This document shows positions 50,282-58,996 of a DNA stretch of 64,000 bases, in pieces. The position numbers and the translations under genes are program-made. Below the pieces are notes generated by a model. It ran no database searches. It saw only the letters and a list, made by a program, of their open reading frames with translations, and had not been told where the DNA came from. Position 1 is the stretch's first letter. Each line of letters opens with the position of its first letter. The DNA lies in NCBI GenBank assembly GCA_019459525.1, contig JAIBEY010000008.1, positions 1 to 64,000 on the forward strand, read 5' to 3'. Origin of the DNA: Prolixibacteraceae bacterium. Its GTDB lineage: Bacteria > Bacteroidota > Bacteroidia > Bacteroidales > Prolixibacteraceae.

Positions 50282-53200
50282 ATGAAAAAAAACAATTTAA
50301 GTCGTTCTTTCCGAAGAATGATGGTGAAGTATTTTATTGTTTTCAAGGCAATTTGGATTATTTGCATTGTCTTAGTTACACATTTGAATGTTGCCGGAGC
50401 TGATTCCCAGTTTTTTGGCAAAGAGTTTCCAAGCTCCTCTTCAGGAGGAAAGAATAACCCAACTCAATTGGAGTTACTCGACTCAAAGGTGTCCGATAGA
50501 ACGATCACTACCCAAACAGAAGAAGTTGCTCTGACTCTGCAAAATCTTGTAAAAGGAACTGTTGTTGACAAAAACGGAAGTCCGCTTCCCGGAACTACAG
50601 TAACAATTCAAGGAGTGTCGGGGGGGGCAATTACCGATTCTGATGGAAATTTCTCAATTAAGGCAAGCGTTGGCGACAAGATTGTAGTCTCATTTGTAGG
50701 TATGCAGTCGCAGGTTGTAACCTATACCGGACAACGTGACTTAAAGATTACCCTGCTCGAACAGGTTGACGAGCTCGAAGAAGTTTCGGTTGTTGCTTTT
50801 GGAAAGCAAAAGAAGGAAAGCGTGATTGCTGCCATTTCTACGGTGAGGCCAGCAGATTTGAAAATTCCGGCCAGCAACCTAACCTCCGCATTGGCCGGAC
50901 GTATTCCCGGAATAATTTCCTATCAGCGTAGTGGCGAACCAGGTAAAGATAATGCTGAGTTTTTTGTTCGTGGGGTAACAACGTTTGGGTATAAGAAGTC
51001 TCCATTGATTTTGATCGATGGAATTGAATTATCAACTACGGATCTTGCCCGTTTACAGCCCGACGATATCGCTAGTTTCTCTATAATGAAAGATGCTACT
51101 GCAACTGCCTTGTATGGCGCTCGTGGGGCAAACGGAGTTATATTAGTTACGACGAAAGAAGGAAAGGAGGGTGCCGCATCGTTAAATATTCGGTACGAAA
51201 AATCAGCATCATTACCTACCCGTATGCTGGATATTGCTGATCCGGTAACTTATATGAAGATGCACAACGAAGCAATTTTAACCAGAGATCCACTTGGTGG
51301 ACGGGCTTACTCCTTAGAGAAAATAAGAATGACAGAGCAGACAGGCAGGAATACATTTGCTTATCCGGCGGTTAACTGGTTTGATGAGATGTTTGCCACA
51401 CAAGCAATAAACGACAGGCTCAATTTCAACCTGAGCGGTGGAGGTAAAATCGCACGGTATTATCTGGCAACTACTATAAATACCGACAATGGAATTCTTA
51501 AAGTTGACAAACGAAACAACTTTAATAACAACGTAAAGCTTAATCGGTTATCGTTGCGTTCGAATGTGAACATTAATGTAACCAAGAGTACTGAGATTAT
51601 CGTTCGGTTCAATGGCAACTTTGATGACTACAACGGACCGCTTGACGGAGGAGAAACCTTATTTCGGAAAGCTTTGCAGACGAATCCTGTTCTATATCCA
51701 AAATATTTTGAACCGGATGCAGCAAATGAATTCTCGCAACATATTCTTTTTGGTAATGCCGGTCAATATGGTGATTATCTTAATCCTTATGCCGATATGG
51801 TAAAAGGCTATAAAGACGAAAGTCGAAGTAATATTCTTGCAGTTATCGAATTAAAACAAGACCTGAGTTTTATTACAAAAGGTTTATCCATGCGTGGGTT
51901 GGGAAACACTACCAGAGAATCTTTCTTTAATGTGAACCGGTCGTATTCGCCATTCTACTATTCTCTTTCGAGTTACGATGCAGGTATTGATAAATATTCC
52001 TTATTTGAACTTAATCCGAGTGGAGGAACTGAATACCTGCAGTATAACGAGGGGAACAAAACAATTACAACTTCATTTTACTTTGAGGGAGCAATGAATT
52101 ACAACCGTACATTTAATGAAAAACATACGGTTACAGGTATGCTTGTAGGAATTATGCGCGAAATGAAGCTTGCGAATGCCGGTAGTTTGCAGAAATCGCT
52201 TCCATACCGGAATATTGGACTCTCAGGTCGTTTTACTTATGCTTACGATAGCCGCTATTTTGTAGAAGCAAACTTTGGGTATAATGGATCAGAAAGATTT
52301 GCAGCAAAGGAACGTTTTGGTTTATTCCCTTCGATGGGGATTGGCTGGATTGCATCAAACGAAAAGTTTTGGTTACCCATGAGCAAAGTTGTCAATAAAC
52401 TAAAGTTTAAAGCTACTCACGGGCTGGTTGGTAACGATGCTATTGGAAGCGAAGACGATCGCTTCTTCTATATTTCGCAGGTAAACATGAATAACGGTGG
52501 TCTTGGAACAACTTTTGGACAAAACTATCTCAACGGTATTTCGGGAATAAGTATCGATAGGTACAGTAACAATCAGATTTCGTGGGAAAAAGCCCGAATG
52601 ACTGATCTTGGGATTGAAATGGGCCTATTTAATAAGTTTGAAATCCAAGCGGATTACTTCTATGAATATCGTTCGAATATTCTTATGGATCGCTCACAGG
52701 TTCCGAGTTCAATGGGATTGCAGGTTCCTCTAAAAGCAAATATTGGAGAGGCTTCGTCAAGAGGTTTTGAGGCATCTGTTGATTTCAACCACAGCTTTTC
52801 AAATGGACTTTGGGTGATGGCTCGTGGTAATGTGACTTACGCAACCAGTAAATTTGAGGTTTACGAAGAACTTAATTACGTTGGGGCAGGTTTGCCTTGG
52901 AAATCCAGATTAGGCAACTCGCTAAATCAACAGTATGGATACATTGCCGAACGACTTTTTGTTGATGAGGCTGATATTGCTAACTCTCCTCTTCAAACTT
53001 TTGGAAAGTATATGGCTGGTGATATCAAATACAAGGACATCAATGAGGATGGACGTATTGATGAAAATGATATTGTGCCTATCGGCTATCCTACTGATCC
53101 TGAAGTGATATATGGTTTTGGTTCTTCGGCCGGATACAAAGGGTTCGACTTCTCTTTCTTCTTTCAGGGTTCGGCCCGGTCTTCTTTCTTTATTGATACA

Positions 53201-53623
53201 TATAAGACCGCACCTTTTATTGACATTAACGATGATTCTCAAGGTGATGATTGGAACAATAAAATTGGAAATAATGCTTTGTTGACAGTATGGGCAAATG
53301 ATCATTGGTCGGAAGATAACCGAAATTTATACGCTGCATGGCCACGTTTTTCAGACCAGGTTATAGAAAATAACCGCCAAACAAGTACATGGTTTATGCG
53401 CGATGGTGCTTTTTTAAGACTAAAGTCTGTTGAAATCGGATACACTATCCCCCAAGATACCTTCGTGAAAAAAGTTGGAATTTCCTCGATGAGGTTCTAT
53501 CTGAGCGGTACTAACTTGCTTACAATAAGTAAATTCAAGCTGTGGGATGTTGAGATGGGTGGAAATGGTTTAGGTTACCCAATTCAAAAAGTGTTCAACC
53601 TTGGCGTAAATGTAAACTTCTAA
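50282..53623 (+). CDS. SusC-like TonB-dependent outer-membrane transporter (pair 3)
   Basis: Outer-membrane importer of the third locus. I start at the ATG at 50282 (MKKNNLSRSFRRMMVKYF...), eight codons inside a longer frame. The hydrophobic leader core is about residues 18-38. A polar stretch of about 60 residues precedes the CarboxypepD_reg-like domain (VKGTVVDKNGSPLPGTTVTI). The plug has FVRGVTTFGYKKSPLILIDG and KDATATALYGARGANGVILV, and the barrel ends FNLGVNVNF. The TonB box region reads EEVSVVAFGKQKKE. The length of about 1113 aa is normal. SusD3 follows after nine bases. Confidence 0.96.
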   Translation: MKKNNLSRSFRRMMVKYFIVFKAIWIICIVLVTHLNVAGADSQFFGKEFPSSSSGGKNNPTQLELLDSKVSDRTITTQTEEVALTLQNLVKGTVVDKNGSPLPGTTVTIQGVSGGAITDSDGNFSIKASVGDKIVVSFVGMQSQVVTYTGQRDLKITLLEQVDELEEVSVVAFGKQKKESVIAAISTVRPADLKIPASNLTSALAGRIPGIISYQRSGEPGKDNAEFFVRGVTTFGYKKSPLILIDGIELSTTDLARLQPDDIASFSIMKDATATALYGARGANGVILVTTKEGKEGAASLNIRYEKSASLPTRMLDIADPVTYMKMHNEAILTRDPLGGRAYSLEKIRMTEQTGRNTFAYPAVNWFDEMFATQAINDRLNFNLSGGGKIARYYLATTINTDNGILKVDKRNNFNNNVKLNRLSLRSNVNINVTKSTEIIVRFNGNFDDYNGPLDGGETLFRKALQTNPVLYPKYFEPDAANEFSQHILFGNAGQYGDYLNPYADMVKGYKDESRSNILAVIELKQDLSFITKGLSMRGLGNTTRESFFNVNRSYSPFYYSLSSYDAGIDKYSLFELNPSGGTEYLQYNEGNKTITTSFYFEGAMNYNRTFNEKHTVTGMLVGIMREMKLANAGSLQKSLPYRNIGLSGRFTYAYDSRYFVEANFGYNGSERFAAKERFGLFPSMGIGWIASNEKFWLPMSKVVNKLKFKATHGLVGNDAIGSEDDRFFYISQVNMNNGGLGTTFGQNYLNGISGISIDRYSNNQISWEKARMTDLGIEMGLFNKFEIQADYFYEYRSNILMDRSQVPSSMGLQVPLKANIGEASSRGFEASVDFNHSFSNGLWVMARGNVTYATSKFEVYEELNYVGAGLPWKSRLGNSLNQQYGYIAERLFVDEADIANSPLQTFGKYMAGDIKYKDINEDGRIDENDIVPIGYPTDPEVIYGFGSSAGYKGFDFSFFFQGSARSSFFIDTYKTAPFIDINDDSQGDDWNNKIGNNALLTVWANDHWSEDNRNLYAAWPRFSDQVIENNRQTSTWFMRDGAFLRLKSVEIGYTIPQDTFVKKVGISSMRFYLSGTNLLTISKFKLWDVEMGGNGLGYPIQKVFNLGVNVNF

Positions 53624-53632
53624 AATAAAGTT

Positions 53633-55561
53633 ATGAAACGATATATTTTAATCTTACTGGTGTTTTTCCTATTTGGTTGCAACTCATATCTGGATATCGT
53701 ACCCGATAATATTGCAACAGTCGAAATCGCTTTTAACACGAGAGCATCTGCACAAAAATATTTAGCAACTATCTACAGCTATATTCCGGAACAAGCAAAT
53801 CCAGTGCAAAATTTTGCAATGGTGGCTGGTGACGAAATCTGGTATTATGGCGAAAAAGATTTTTATATGAACAATGAAACCAGCCTGCGTTTGGCAAAAG
53901 GGATGCAAAACTCAATCGACCCCTATTTGAATTTTTGGGAAGGAAAACGGGGAGCATACAACTTGTTTGTAAGTCTGCGCGATTGTAATATTTTCCTTGA
54001 AAACCTGCGAGATATTCCAGGACTGGATTTAAACGAAAAAAACAGGTGGATTGCTGAAGCAAAAACCTTAAAAGCCTACTATCACTTTTTGCTGATGCAA
54101 ATGTATGGCCCAATTCCAATTGTGGATAAAAATGTTTCTGTTGATGCTAGTTCTGCCGAAACACACGTGGAGCGTAAAACGGTAGATGAAGTGGTAAATT
54201 ACATCGTTTCGTTACTTGATGAAGCCATTAAAAGTGGTGACCTACCTGATAAAATCAGGTTTATCCACACCGAAAATGGCCGACTTACGTTACCTGCCGC
54301 TAAAGCTATCAAAGCAAAAGTATTGATGTTGGCAGCAAGTCCGTTATTCAACGGAAATGATGATTTTGTTGGATTTTTGAATAAGGAAGGCAAAAATCTG
54401 ATAAACCCCACTTATGATGAAGCAAAATGGGTTGCAGCAAAAGATGCTTGTCTTGATGCTATCCAAACCGCTGAAGCTGCCGGGCATGGGTTATATTCCT
54501 TTACCGATCTGCTGCCAATAGGTGCAATTAGTCCAATTGTCAGAGAAGAACTTACCTTAAGGGCAACAATTACCGATCGGTATAACAAAGAGACAATTTT
54601 TGGTGTAGGTCCGAACTGGACTACTGCATTACAGGAATGGTGTCAACCTCGCTGGACAGGCGATCATAGTGCCGAATTTGGTTCAACAAAAAAATCGCAT
54701 GCACCGACCCTCAACATGGTCGAAGATTTTTATTCCGTTAATGGAGTGCCAATTAACGAAGATAAAACCTGGGATTATGCAAATCGATATAGTCTGGTTG
54801 AGGTGAAAGACGGAATGGCCGACGATCACAAGTATTATTTGCAAAATTATTACACTACAGCTAAGCTTCATACTTACCGAGAACCCCGTTTTTATGCTTA
54901 TGTCGGTTTTGATGGAGGCAAATGGTTCTCGATGGAAACAACAAATACAGAAGATATCCCTTTTCTTAATGCCAAAGCCGGGCAAACATCAGGCAAGAGT
55001 GGTACTGAGATTTATTCAATTACCGGATATTTTACAAAAAAACTTGTTAATTATGAGAATATTATAACGCGTACAACAAGAACAATCGAAGCTTACACCT
55101 TCCCGATTATCAGGTTAAGTGATTTATATTTGATGTATGCCGAAGCCTTAAACGAGGTGAAAAATGCTCCCGATGCAGAGGTTTACGAATACATCCAAAG
55201 GGTAAGAACCAAAGCTGGATTAGACAAGGGTTCAGACTTGGTAAGTACTTGGGCTCAATTTTCAAAACAAGCAGATAAGCCAAAATCGAAAGAGGGCATG
55301 CGCGAAATTATTCAGCGGGAAAGAATGATCGAACTAGCTTTCGAAGGACATCGCTACTGGGACCTGCGCAGATGGAAATTAGCTGGTGACTATTTTAACC
55401 GGCCTATTCGTGGATGGAATATTTATGCTGCTGACACAAAAGGCTTTTATCAGGTAAAAAATATTTATTACAGAGATTTTCTTACCAAAGATTATTTATG
55501 GCCTATCAGTCAAAATGAAATGCTGCGTAATCCGAATCTGATACAAAGTATGGGATGGTAG
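53633..55561 (+). CDS. SusD-like surface glycan-binding lipoprotein (pair 3)
   Basis: Partner of SusC3. Lipoprotein signal with Cys16 (LVFFLFGCNSYLDIVPDN), TPR-like N-terminal half (EAKTLKAYYHFLLMQMYGPI; AAKAIKAKVLMLAASPLFNG) and C-terminal SusD motifs (IIQRERMIELAFEGHRYWDL; YLWPISQNEMLRNPNLIQSM). 642 aa. Nine bases separate it from SusC3, so the pair is an operon. The AASPLFNG block is common in SusD proteins paired with discoidin-type surface proteins like those encoded next. Confidence 0.96.
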   Translation: MKRYILILLVFFLFGCNSYLDIVPDNIATVEIAFNTRASAQKYLATIYSYIPEQANPVQNFAMVAGDEIWYYGEKDFYMNNETSLRLAKGMQNSIDPYLNFWEGKRGAYNLFVSLRDCNIFLENLRDIPGLDLNEKNRWIAEAKTLKAYYHFLLMQMYGPIPIVDKNVSVDASSAETHVERKTVDEVVNYIVSLLDEAIKSGDLPDKIRFIHTENGRLTLPAAKAIKAKVLMLAASPLFNGNDDFVGFLNKEGKNLINPTYDEAKWVAAKDACLDAIQTAEAAGHGLYSFTDLLPIGAISPIVREELTLRATITDRYNKETIFGVGPNWTTALQEWCQPRWTGDHSAEFGSTKKSHAPTLNMVEDFYSVNGVPINEDKTWDYANRYSLVEVKDGMADDHKYYLQNYYTTAKLHTYREPRFYAYVGFDGGKWFSMETTNTEDIPFLNAKAGQTSGKSGTEIYSITGYFTKKLVNYENIITRTTRTIEAYTFPIIRLSDLYLMYAEALNEVKNAPDAEVYEYIQRVRTKAGLDKGSDLVSTWAQFSKQADKPKSKEGMREIIQRERMIELAFEGHRYWDLRRWKLAGDYFNRPIRGWNIYAADTKGFYQVKNIYYRDFLTKDYLWPISQNEMLRNPNLIQSMGW

Positions 55562-55607
55562 TTATTTGATTTCTATACGAACTATTTTATAAATTAAACC
55601 TTGCAAA

Positions 55608-55689
55608 ATGGAACGAGTCATGAATGGTAATCAAGATTGTCTTTTGGCTAGTTAAATCTGACAAATGAAGACTTAATTGAAAAACAATA
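55608..55689 (+). repeat. Intergenic ~90-bp element, copy D (degenerate, after susD3)
   Basis: It begins ATGGAACGAGTCATGA and later has TTGGCTAGTTAAATCTGACA, matching the two arms of copies A-C with several changes (CGAG to CTAG in the second arm). It lies 44 bases before the next start codon rather than touching it. It is the weakest of the four copies. Confidence 0.55.
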
Positions 55690-55732
55690 GTTAATACGAA
55701 AATTACACGATCAATATTGAAAAAATAAACAC

Positions 55733-56941
55733 ATGAAATATATAATTTTCTTATCAATAATGAGTAGCGTTCTGCTATTTGCTGGATGTCAGGAGGATAA
55801 GCATAATGCTTATGGATCTGATGGTGTTGCACCCGGGCTGGTAACTGTTAATCGGATTGACAATAAACCTGGAGGTGCGGTGATTTATTATACTGCGCCC
55901 TCTGATGTTGATGTTCTTTATGTGAAAGCTATTTTTACTGACAGCAATGGGAAACAGCGTGAAGTAAAGGCTTCTGCGGTTATCGACTCTCTGTCAATTC
56001 AAGGTATTGGAGTTATGGGAGAATATCCTGTTGAGCTTTATGCCGTTGACCGCGGTGAAAACGTATCACAGGCAACCAAAACCACAATATCGCCTTTATT
56101 GCCACCAGTTCAGCAAATACTTCCAAGTATTAAAGGTGAAGTCGATTACGGCGGTATAAAAGTGTCATATGCTAATCCATTACGAGCTGAAGTTTCGATC
56201 AATATTTTGGCGTACGATTCTATCCAGGGGAAAATGGTTTTTAGAGAATCATTTTTTACCAGCCAAAAATCAGGTGTGTATAGTTTTCGCGGATATAAAA
56301 GTAAAAAAACCAAGTTTGGTGTATATGTTGAAGACCGCTGGGGAAACCAATCAGAAACAGTAAATTTTGAGGTCACGCCAATTCCTGATGATTTTCTGGA
56401 TAAATCATTGTTCTCTATTTTTAAACTAACAAACGACATGAGTTTTGATGAATATGGATTTAATGCACGTCAGATGTGGGATAACCGATGGAGCGATCAA
56501 TGGAATTGCGGACACACTAGTTTTAAACCACTTCCTCATTTTCTGACTATCGACTTAGGTTCAACTGCCAAATTGAGTCGATTTAAGCTTTACCAACGTG
56601 GCGGATACGAATTGTATAAACACGGAAATCCAAAGCATTTCAAAATCTACGGAACCTTGGACATTAATAAGCTACCTCCATACGATTCGGCAAATCCGAA
56701 TGCCGGATGGACACTTTTAAAAGATTGTCATTCATTTAAACCGTCAGGATTGCCAATTGGGCAAGTGAGCTCCGAAGATATTGAGTTTCAGAATAAGGGT
56801 GAGGACTTCGAATTTGATGTCAATAATCTCGTGGAAGTTCGCTTTATCCGGATTGAGAATATCGAAACCTGGGGCGAGCAAGAAGTATCGGTAATCGGAG
56901 AACTCTCTTTCTGGGGCGAAATTACAAAAACAGAATTATAG
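55733..56941 (+). CDS. Surface lipoprotein of the DUF4959/DUF5000 (SusE-position) type with discoidin-like C-terminus
   Basis: Probable surface glycan-binding protein of locus 3. Lipoprotein signal with Cys19 (SSVLLFAGCQEDKHNAY). Two fibronectin/Ig-like domains follow (APGLVTVNRIDNKPGGAVIY; PVQQILPSIKGEVDYGGIKV). From about residue 225 comes an F5/8 type C (discoidin-like) domain (LPHFLTIDLGSTAKLSRFKL; RFIRIENIETWGEQEVSVIG). This order matches the DUF4959-DUF5126-DUF5000 proteins found behind SusD genes. It has no catalytic signature. The next gene starts 48 bases later and shares the discoidin domain. Confidence 0.82.
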   Translation: MKYIIFLSIMSSVLLFAGCQEDKHNAYGSDGVAPGLVTVNRIDNKPGGAVIYYTAPSDVDVLYVKAIFTDSNGKQREVKASAVIDSLSIQGIGVMGEYPVELYAVDRGENVSQATKTTISPLLPPVQQILPSIKGEVDYGGIKVSYANPLRAEVSINILAYDSIQGKMVFRESFFTSQKSGVYSFRGYKSKKTKFGVYVEDRWGNQSETVNFEVTPIPDDFLDKSLFSIFKLTNDMSFDEYGFNARQMWDNRWSDQWNCGHTSFKPLPHFLTIDLGSTAKLSRFKLYQRGGYELYKHGNPKHFKIYGTLDINKLPPYDSANPNAGWTLLKDCHSFKPSGLPIGQVSSEDIEFQNKGEDFEFDVNNLVEVRFIRIENIETWGEQEVSVIGELSFWGEITKTEL

Positions 56942-56989
56942 TAAAAGCCATATTTGTGGTCTGATTTTAAATGTAAAAATTAGAATATT

Positions 56990-58690
56990 ATGCAAACAAA
57001 ATTTTTAAATATATTCCCATTTGTAATTATTCTCCTCATTACCGCATTTGGATGCAGCGACATGGAGTCGAATTACTCGCAATACCTGCAAGGGGAAAAA
57101 GTTTATGCAGGCAAACTCGATTCATTAGAGGTTTTTAGTGGATATAAAAGGGTGAAAATAACTGGAATGACCCGCTTTTTGGGTAATTCGAAAGAGTGTA
57201 TTGTTGAGTGGGAGGACCAATCGAGAACCTTTACCATTGACAAACTCGGAAAGGAAAGATTCGAAATGATTGTTGATAATCTGCAAGAACGTTCTTACGA
57301 GTTTAAAGTCTATACAAAAGATATCAATGGGAATAAGTCGGTTTTACAAACCGCAAGAGGAAGGTCGGTTGGTGATATTTTTAAATCAACACAACAAACC
57401 CGACGGGTTATCGGAGTGACAGTGGAGGATGGTGATGCAGTTGTTAATTGGGCTGATAAGGCCGAATCAGAATATGTTATTTTTACAGAACTTTCCTATG
57501 ATAATAACAAAAATGAAGTAACCAAAGTGGTAATAAGTCCTGACGATCTGAAAACCTCCTTAATCAATTGGAAACCTCTGGGTAAAATGGAACGAATTTC
57601 GGCTATCCGGTCCGGAGTTATGGGATTTGATACTATTTATCTCGAAAAAGTTGAAAGTGAACTTCCGGCGCCACCTTTCGATCAGCTTAATAAAAGTTTA
57701 TTTTCTCTTGAGAGGATGTCTGATGATAATCCGGGAACTTCTTATGGAGCCGATCCTGTTAAATATCTTTTTGATGGTGATGGTAGCTGGTCGGGTAACG
57801 ATGCTTTTGGTTATCATTCAGGTGAGAATGCTATTCCTCATCACTTTACTATTGATTTGGGAGTTACTGCTCAAATTCGCAAATGCCGGCTCGATTTAAG
57901 AGATCCGAAAAACTTTGCAGGAAACAATCCAACAGAAGTTGAGTTGTGGGGTATTATGGATATTACCAATGCTGAAACCTCGGAAAGCAGTGCTACCGAA
58001 TTTGAAGCAAAAGGATGGAAATTGCTTTACCAAGGATCGGTTGATGGTGCTAACAGCCAAAGTGTTGAATTTGACGTTGCCACCGGACCTGATGTCCGCT
58101 ATTTAAGATACCGGGTAACAAAAACGGTTGGTGGAAAAGGTGCTCAATTAACCGAGATGACTTTCTGGGGACAGAATATACAGCCTCTGGCACTGAACAA
58201 AAGCCTTTTTAAACTAGTGGGGATGTCAGGCGATAATCCAGGAACATCGTATGGAGCCGATCCGGTGAAATATCTTTTTGATGGTGATGGAAGCTGGTCG
58301 GGTAGCGATGCTTATGGATACCATTCAGGAGAAAATGCCGTCCCTCATCACTTTACTATCGATTTGGGTGTTGTTGCACAAATTCAAAAGTGTCGTCTCG
58401 ATTTGCGGGATCCTAAGAATTTTGCAGGAAATAACCCAACATTGGTTGAACTATGGGGGATTATGGACATTACCAATGCCGAAACCTCAGCAAGTACTGC
58501 CACCGAATTTGAAGCAAAAGGATGGAAGCTGTTATTTCGGGGCCCGGTTGATGGAGCCAATAAGCAAAGTGTTGAATTCAATGTTGAAGCTGGCCCGAAT
58601 ATTCGCTACTTGAGATATAGGGTTGTTGAAACTGTTGGTGGAAAGGGTGCTCAGTTAACTGAGATGACATTCTACGGGCAGGTAGAATAA
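56990..58690 (+). CDS. Surface lipoprotein with DUF4998-like N-terminus and two tandem discoidin domains
   Basis: Second probable glycan-binding lipoprotein of locus 3. Lipoprotein signal with Cys22 (LLITAFGCSDMESNY). The N-terminal part (about 35-225) resembles DUF4998 (YAGKLDSLEVFSGYKRVKIT). It is followed by two nearly identical F5/8 type C domains, residues about 233-395 and 402-564. Each contains GTSYGADPVKYLFDGDGSWS and HHFTIDLGV, and they are about 85% alike by eye. The repeat points to a recent internal duplication that doubles a binding face. No enzymatic motif is visible. Confidence 0.82.
   Translation: MQTKFLNIFPFVIILLITAFGCSDMESNYSQYLQGEKVYAGKLDSLEVFSGYKRVKITGMTRFLGNSKECIVEWEDQSRTFTIDKLGKERFEMIVDNLQERSYEFKVYTKDINGNKSVLQTARGRSVGDIFKSTQQTRRVIGVTVEDGDAVVNWADKAESEYVIFTELSYDNNKNEVTKVVISPDDLKTSLINWKPLGKMERISAIRSGVMGFDTIYLEKVESELPAPPFDQLNKSLFSLERMSDDNPGTSYGADPVKYLFDGDGSWSGNDAFGYHSGENAIPHHFTIDLGVTAQIRKCRLDLRDPKNFAGNNPTEVELWGIMDITNAETSESSATEFEAKGWKLLYQGSVDGANSQSVEFDVATGPDVRYLRYRVTKTVGGKGAQLTEMTFWGQNIQPLALNKSLFKLVGMSGDNPGTSYGADPVKYLFDGDGSWSGSDAYGYHSGENAVPHHFTIDLGVVAQIQKCRLDLRDPKNFAGNNPTLVELWGIMDITNAETSASTATEFEAKGWKLLFRGPVDGANKQSVEFNVEAGPNIRYLRYRVVETVGGKGAQLTEMTFYGQVE
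57686..58681 (+). repeat. Tandem intragenic duplication of a discoidin domain
   Basis: Two ~489-base units, 57686-58174 and 58193-58681, encode the duplicated domains of the lipoprotein. Long identical protein stretches (for example RDPKNFAGNNPT and ELWGIMDITNAETS) show that the duplication is young or kept uniform. Confidence 0.85.
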
Positions 58691-58996
58691 CGCTGTAAGC
58701 TTGTTGCCCGAACTCAGATTTTTTGAGACTCCCCACATCAACGAATTTTTTACTTTTAATTGATTAGATGAGCTTCGATATATCGAAGCTCATCTATTGT
58801 TGTCGTTATAATTTTTTGCGAATAAAGTCTCTTTTAAAGAGCAGCTCAGACGGAAAATGATGAATCAAAAGAATAAGGAAATTTTAGCTGTAAGTAAACA
58901 AAATTCGAACGAATCTTCAGAAAAAGCTTGTTGCAAGACTCGTTGTCGTTTGTTTTATTCAAGGACACCTAAAGTTTTTCTTCAAAAAAAACAAAG
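58691..58996. other. 306-base gap before GH92
   Basis: It holds the 32-bp palindrome and otherwise AT-rich sequence. No gene and no clear promoter box were seen. Confidence 0.5.
58765..58796. terminator. 32-bp perfect palindrome, possible terminator
   Basis: Bases 58765-58796 are self-complementary end to end (core GAGCTTCGATATATCGAAGC). It lies 75 bases past the lipoprotein stop and about 200 bases before GH92. No T-run follows directly, so it may be a terminator without tail, an mRNA-stabilising hairpin, or a binding site. Confidence 0.5.
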
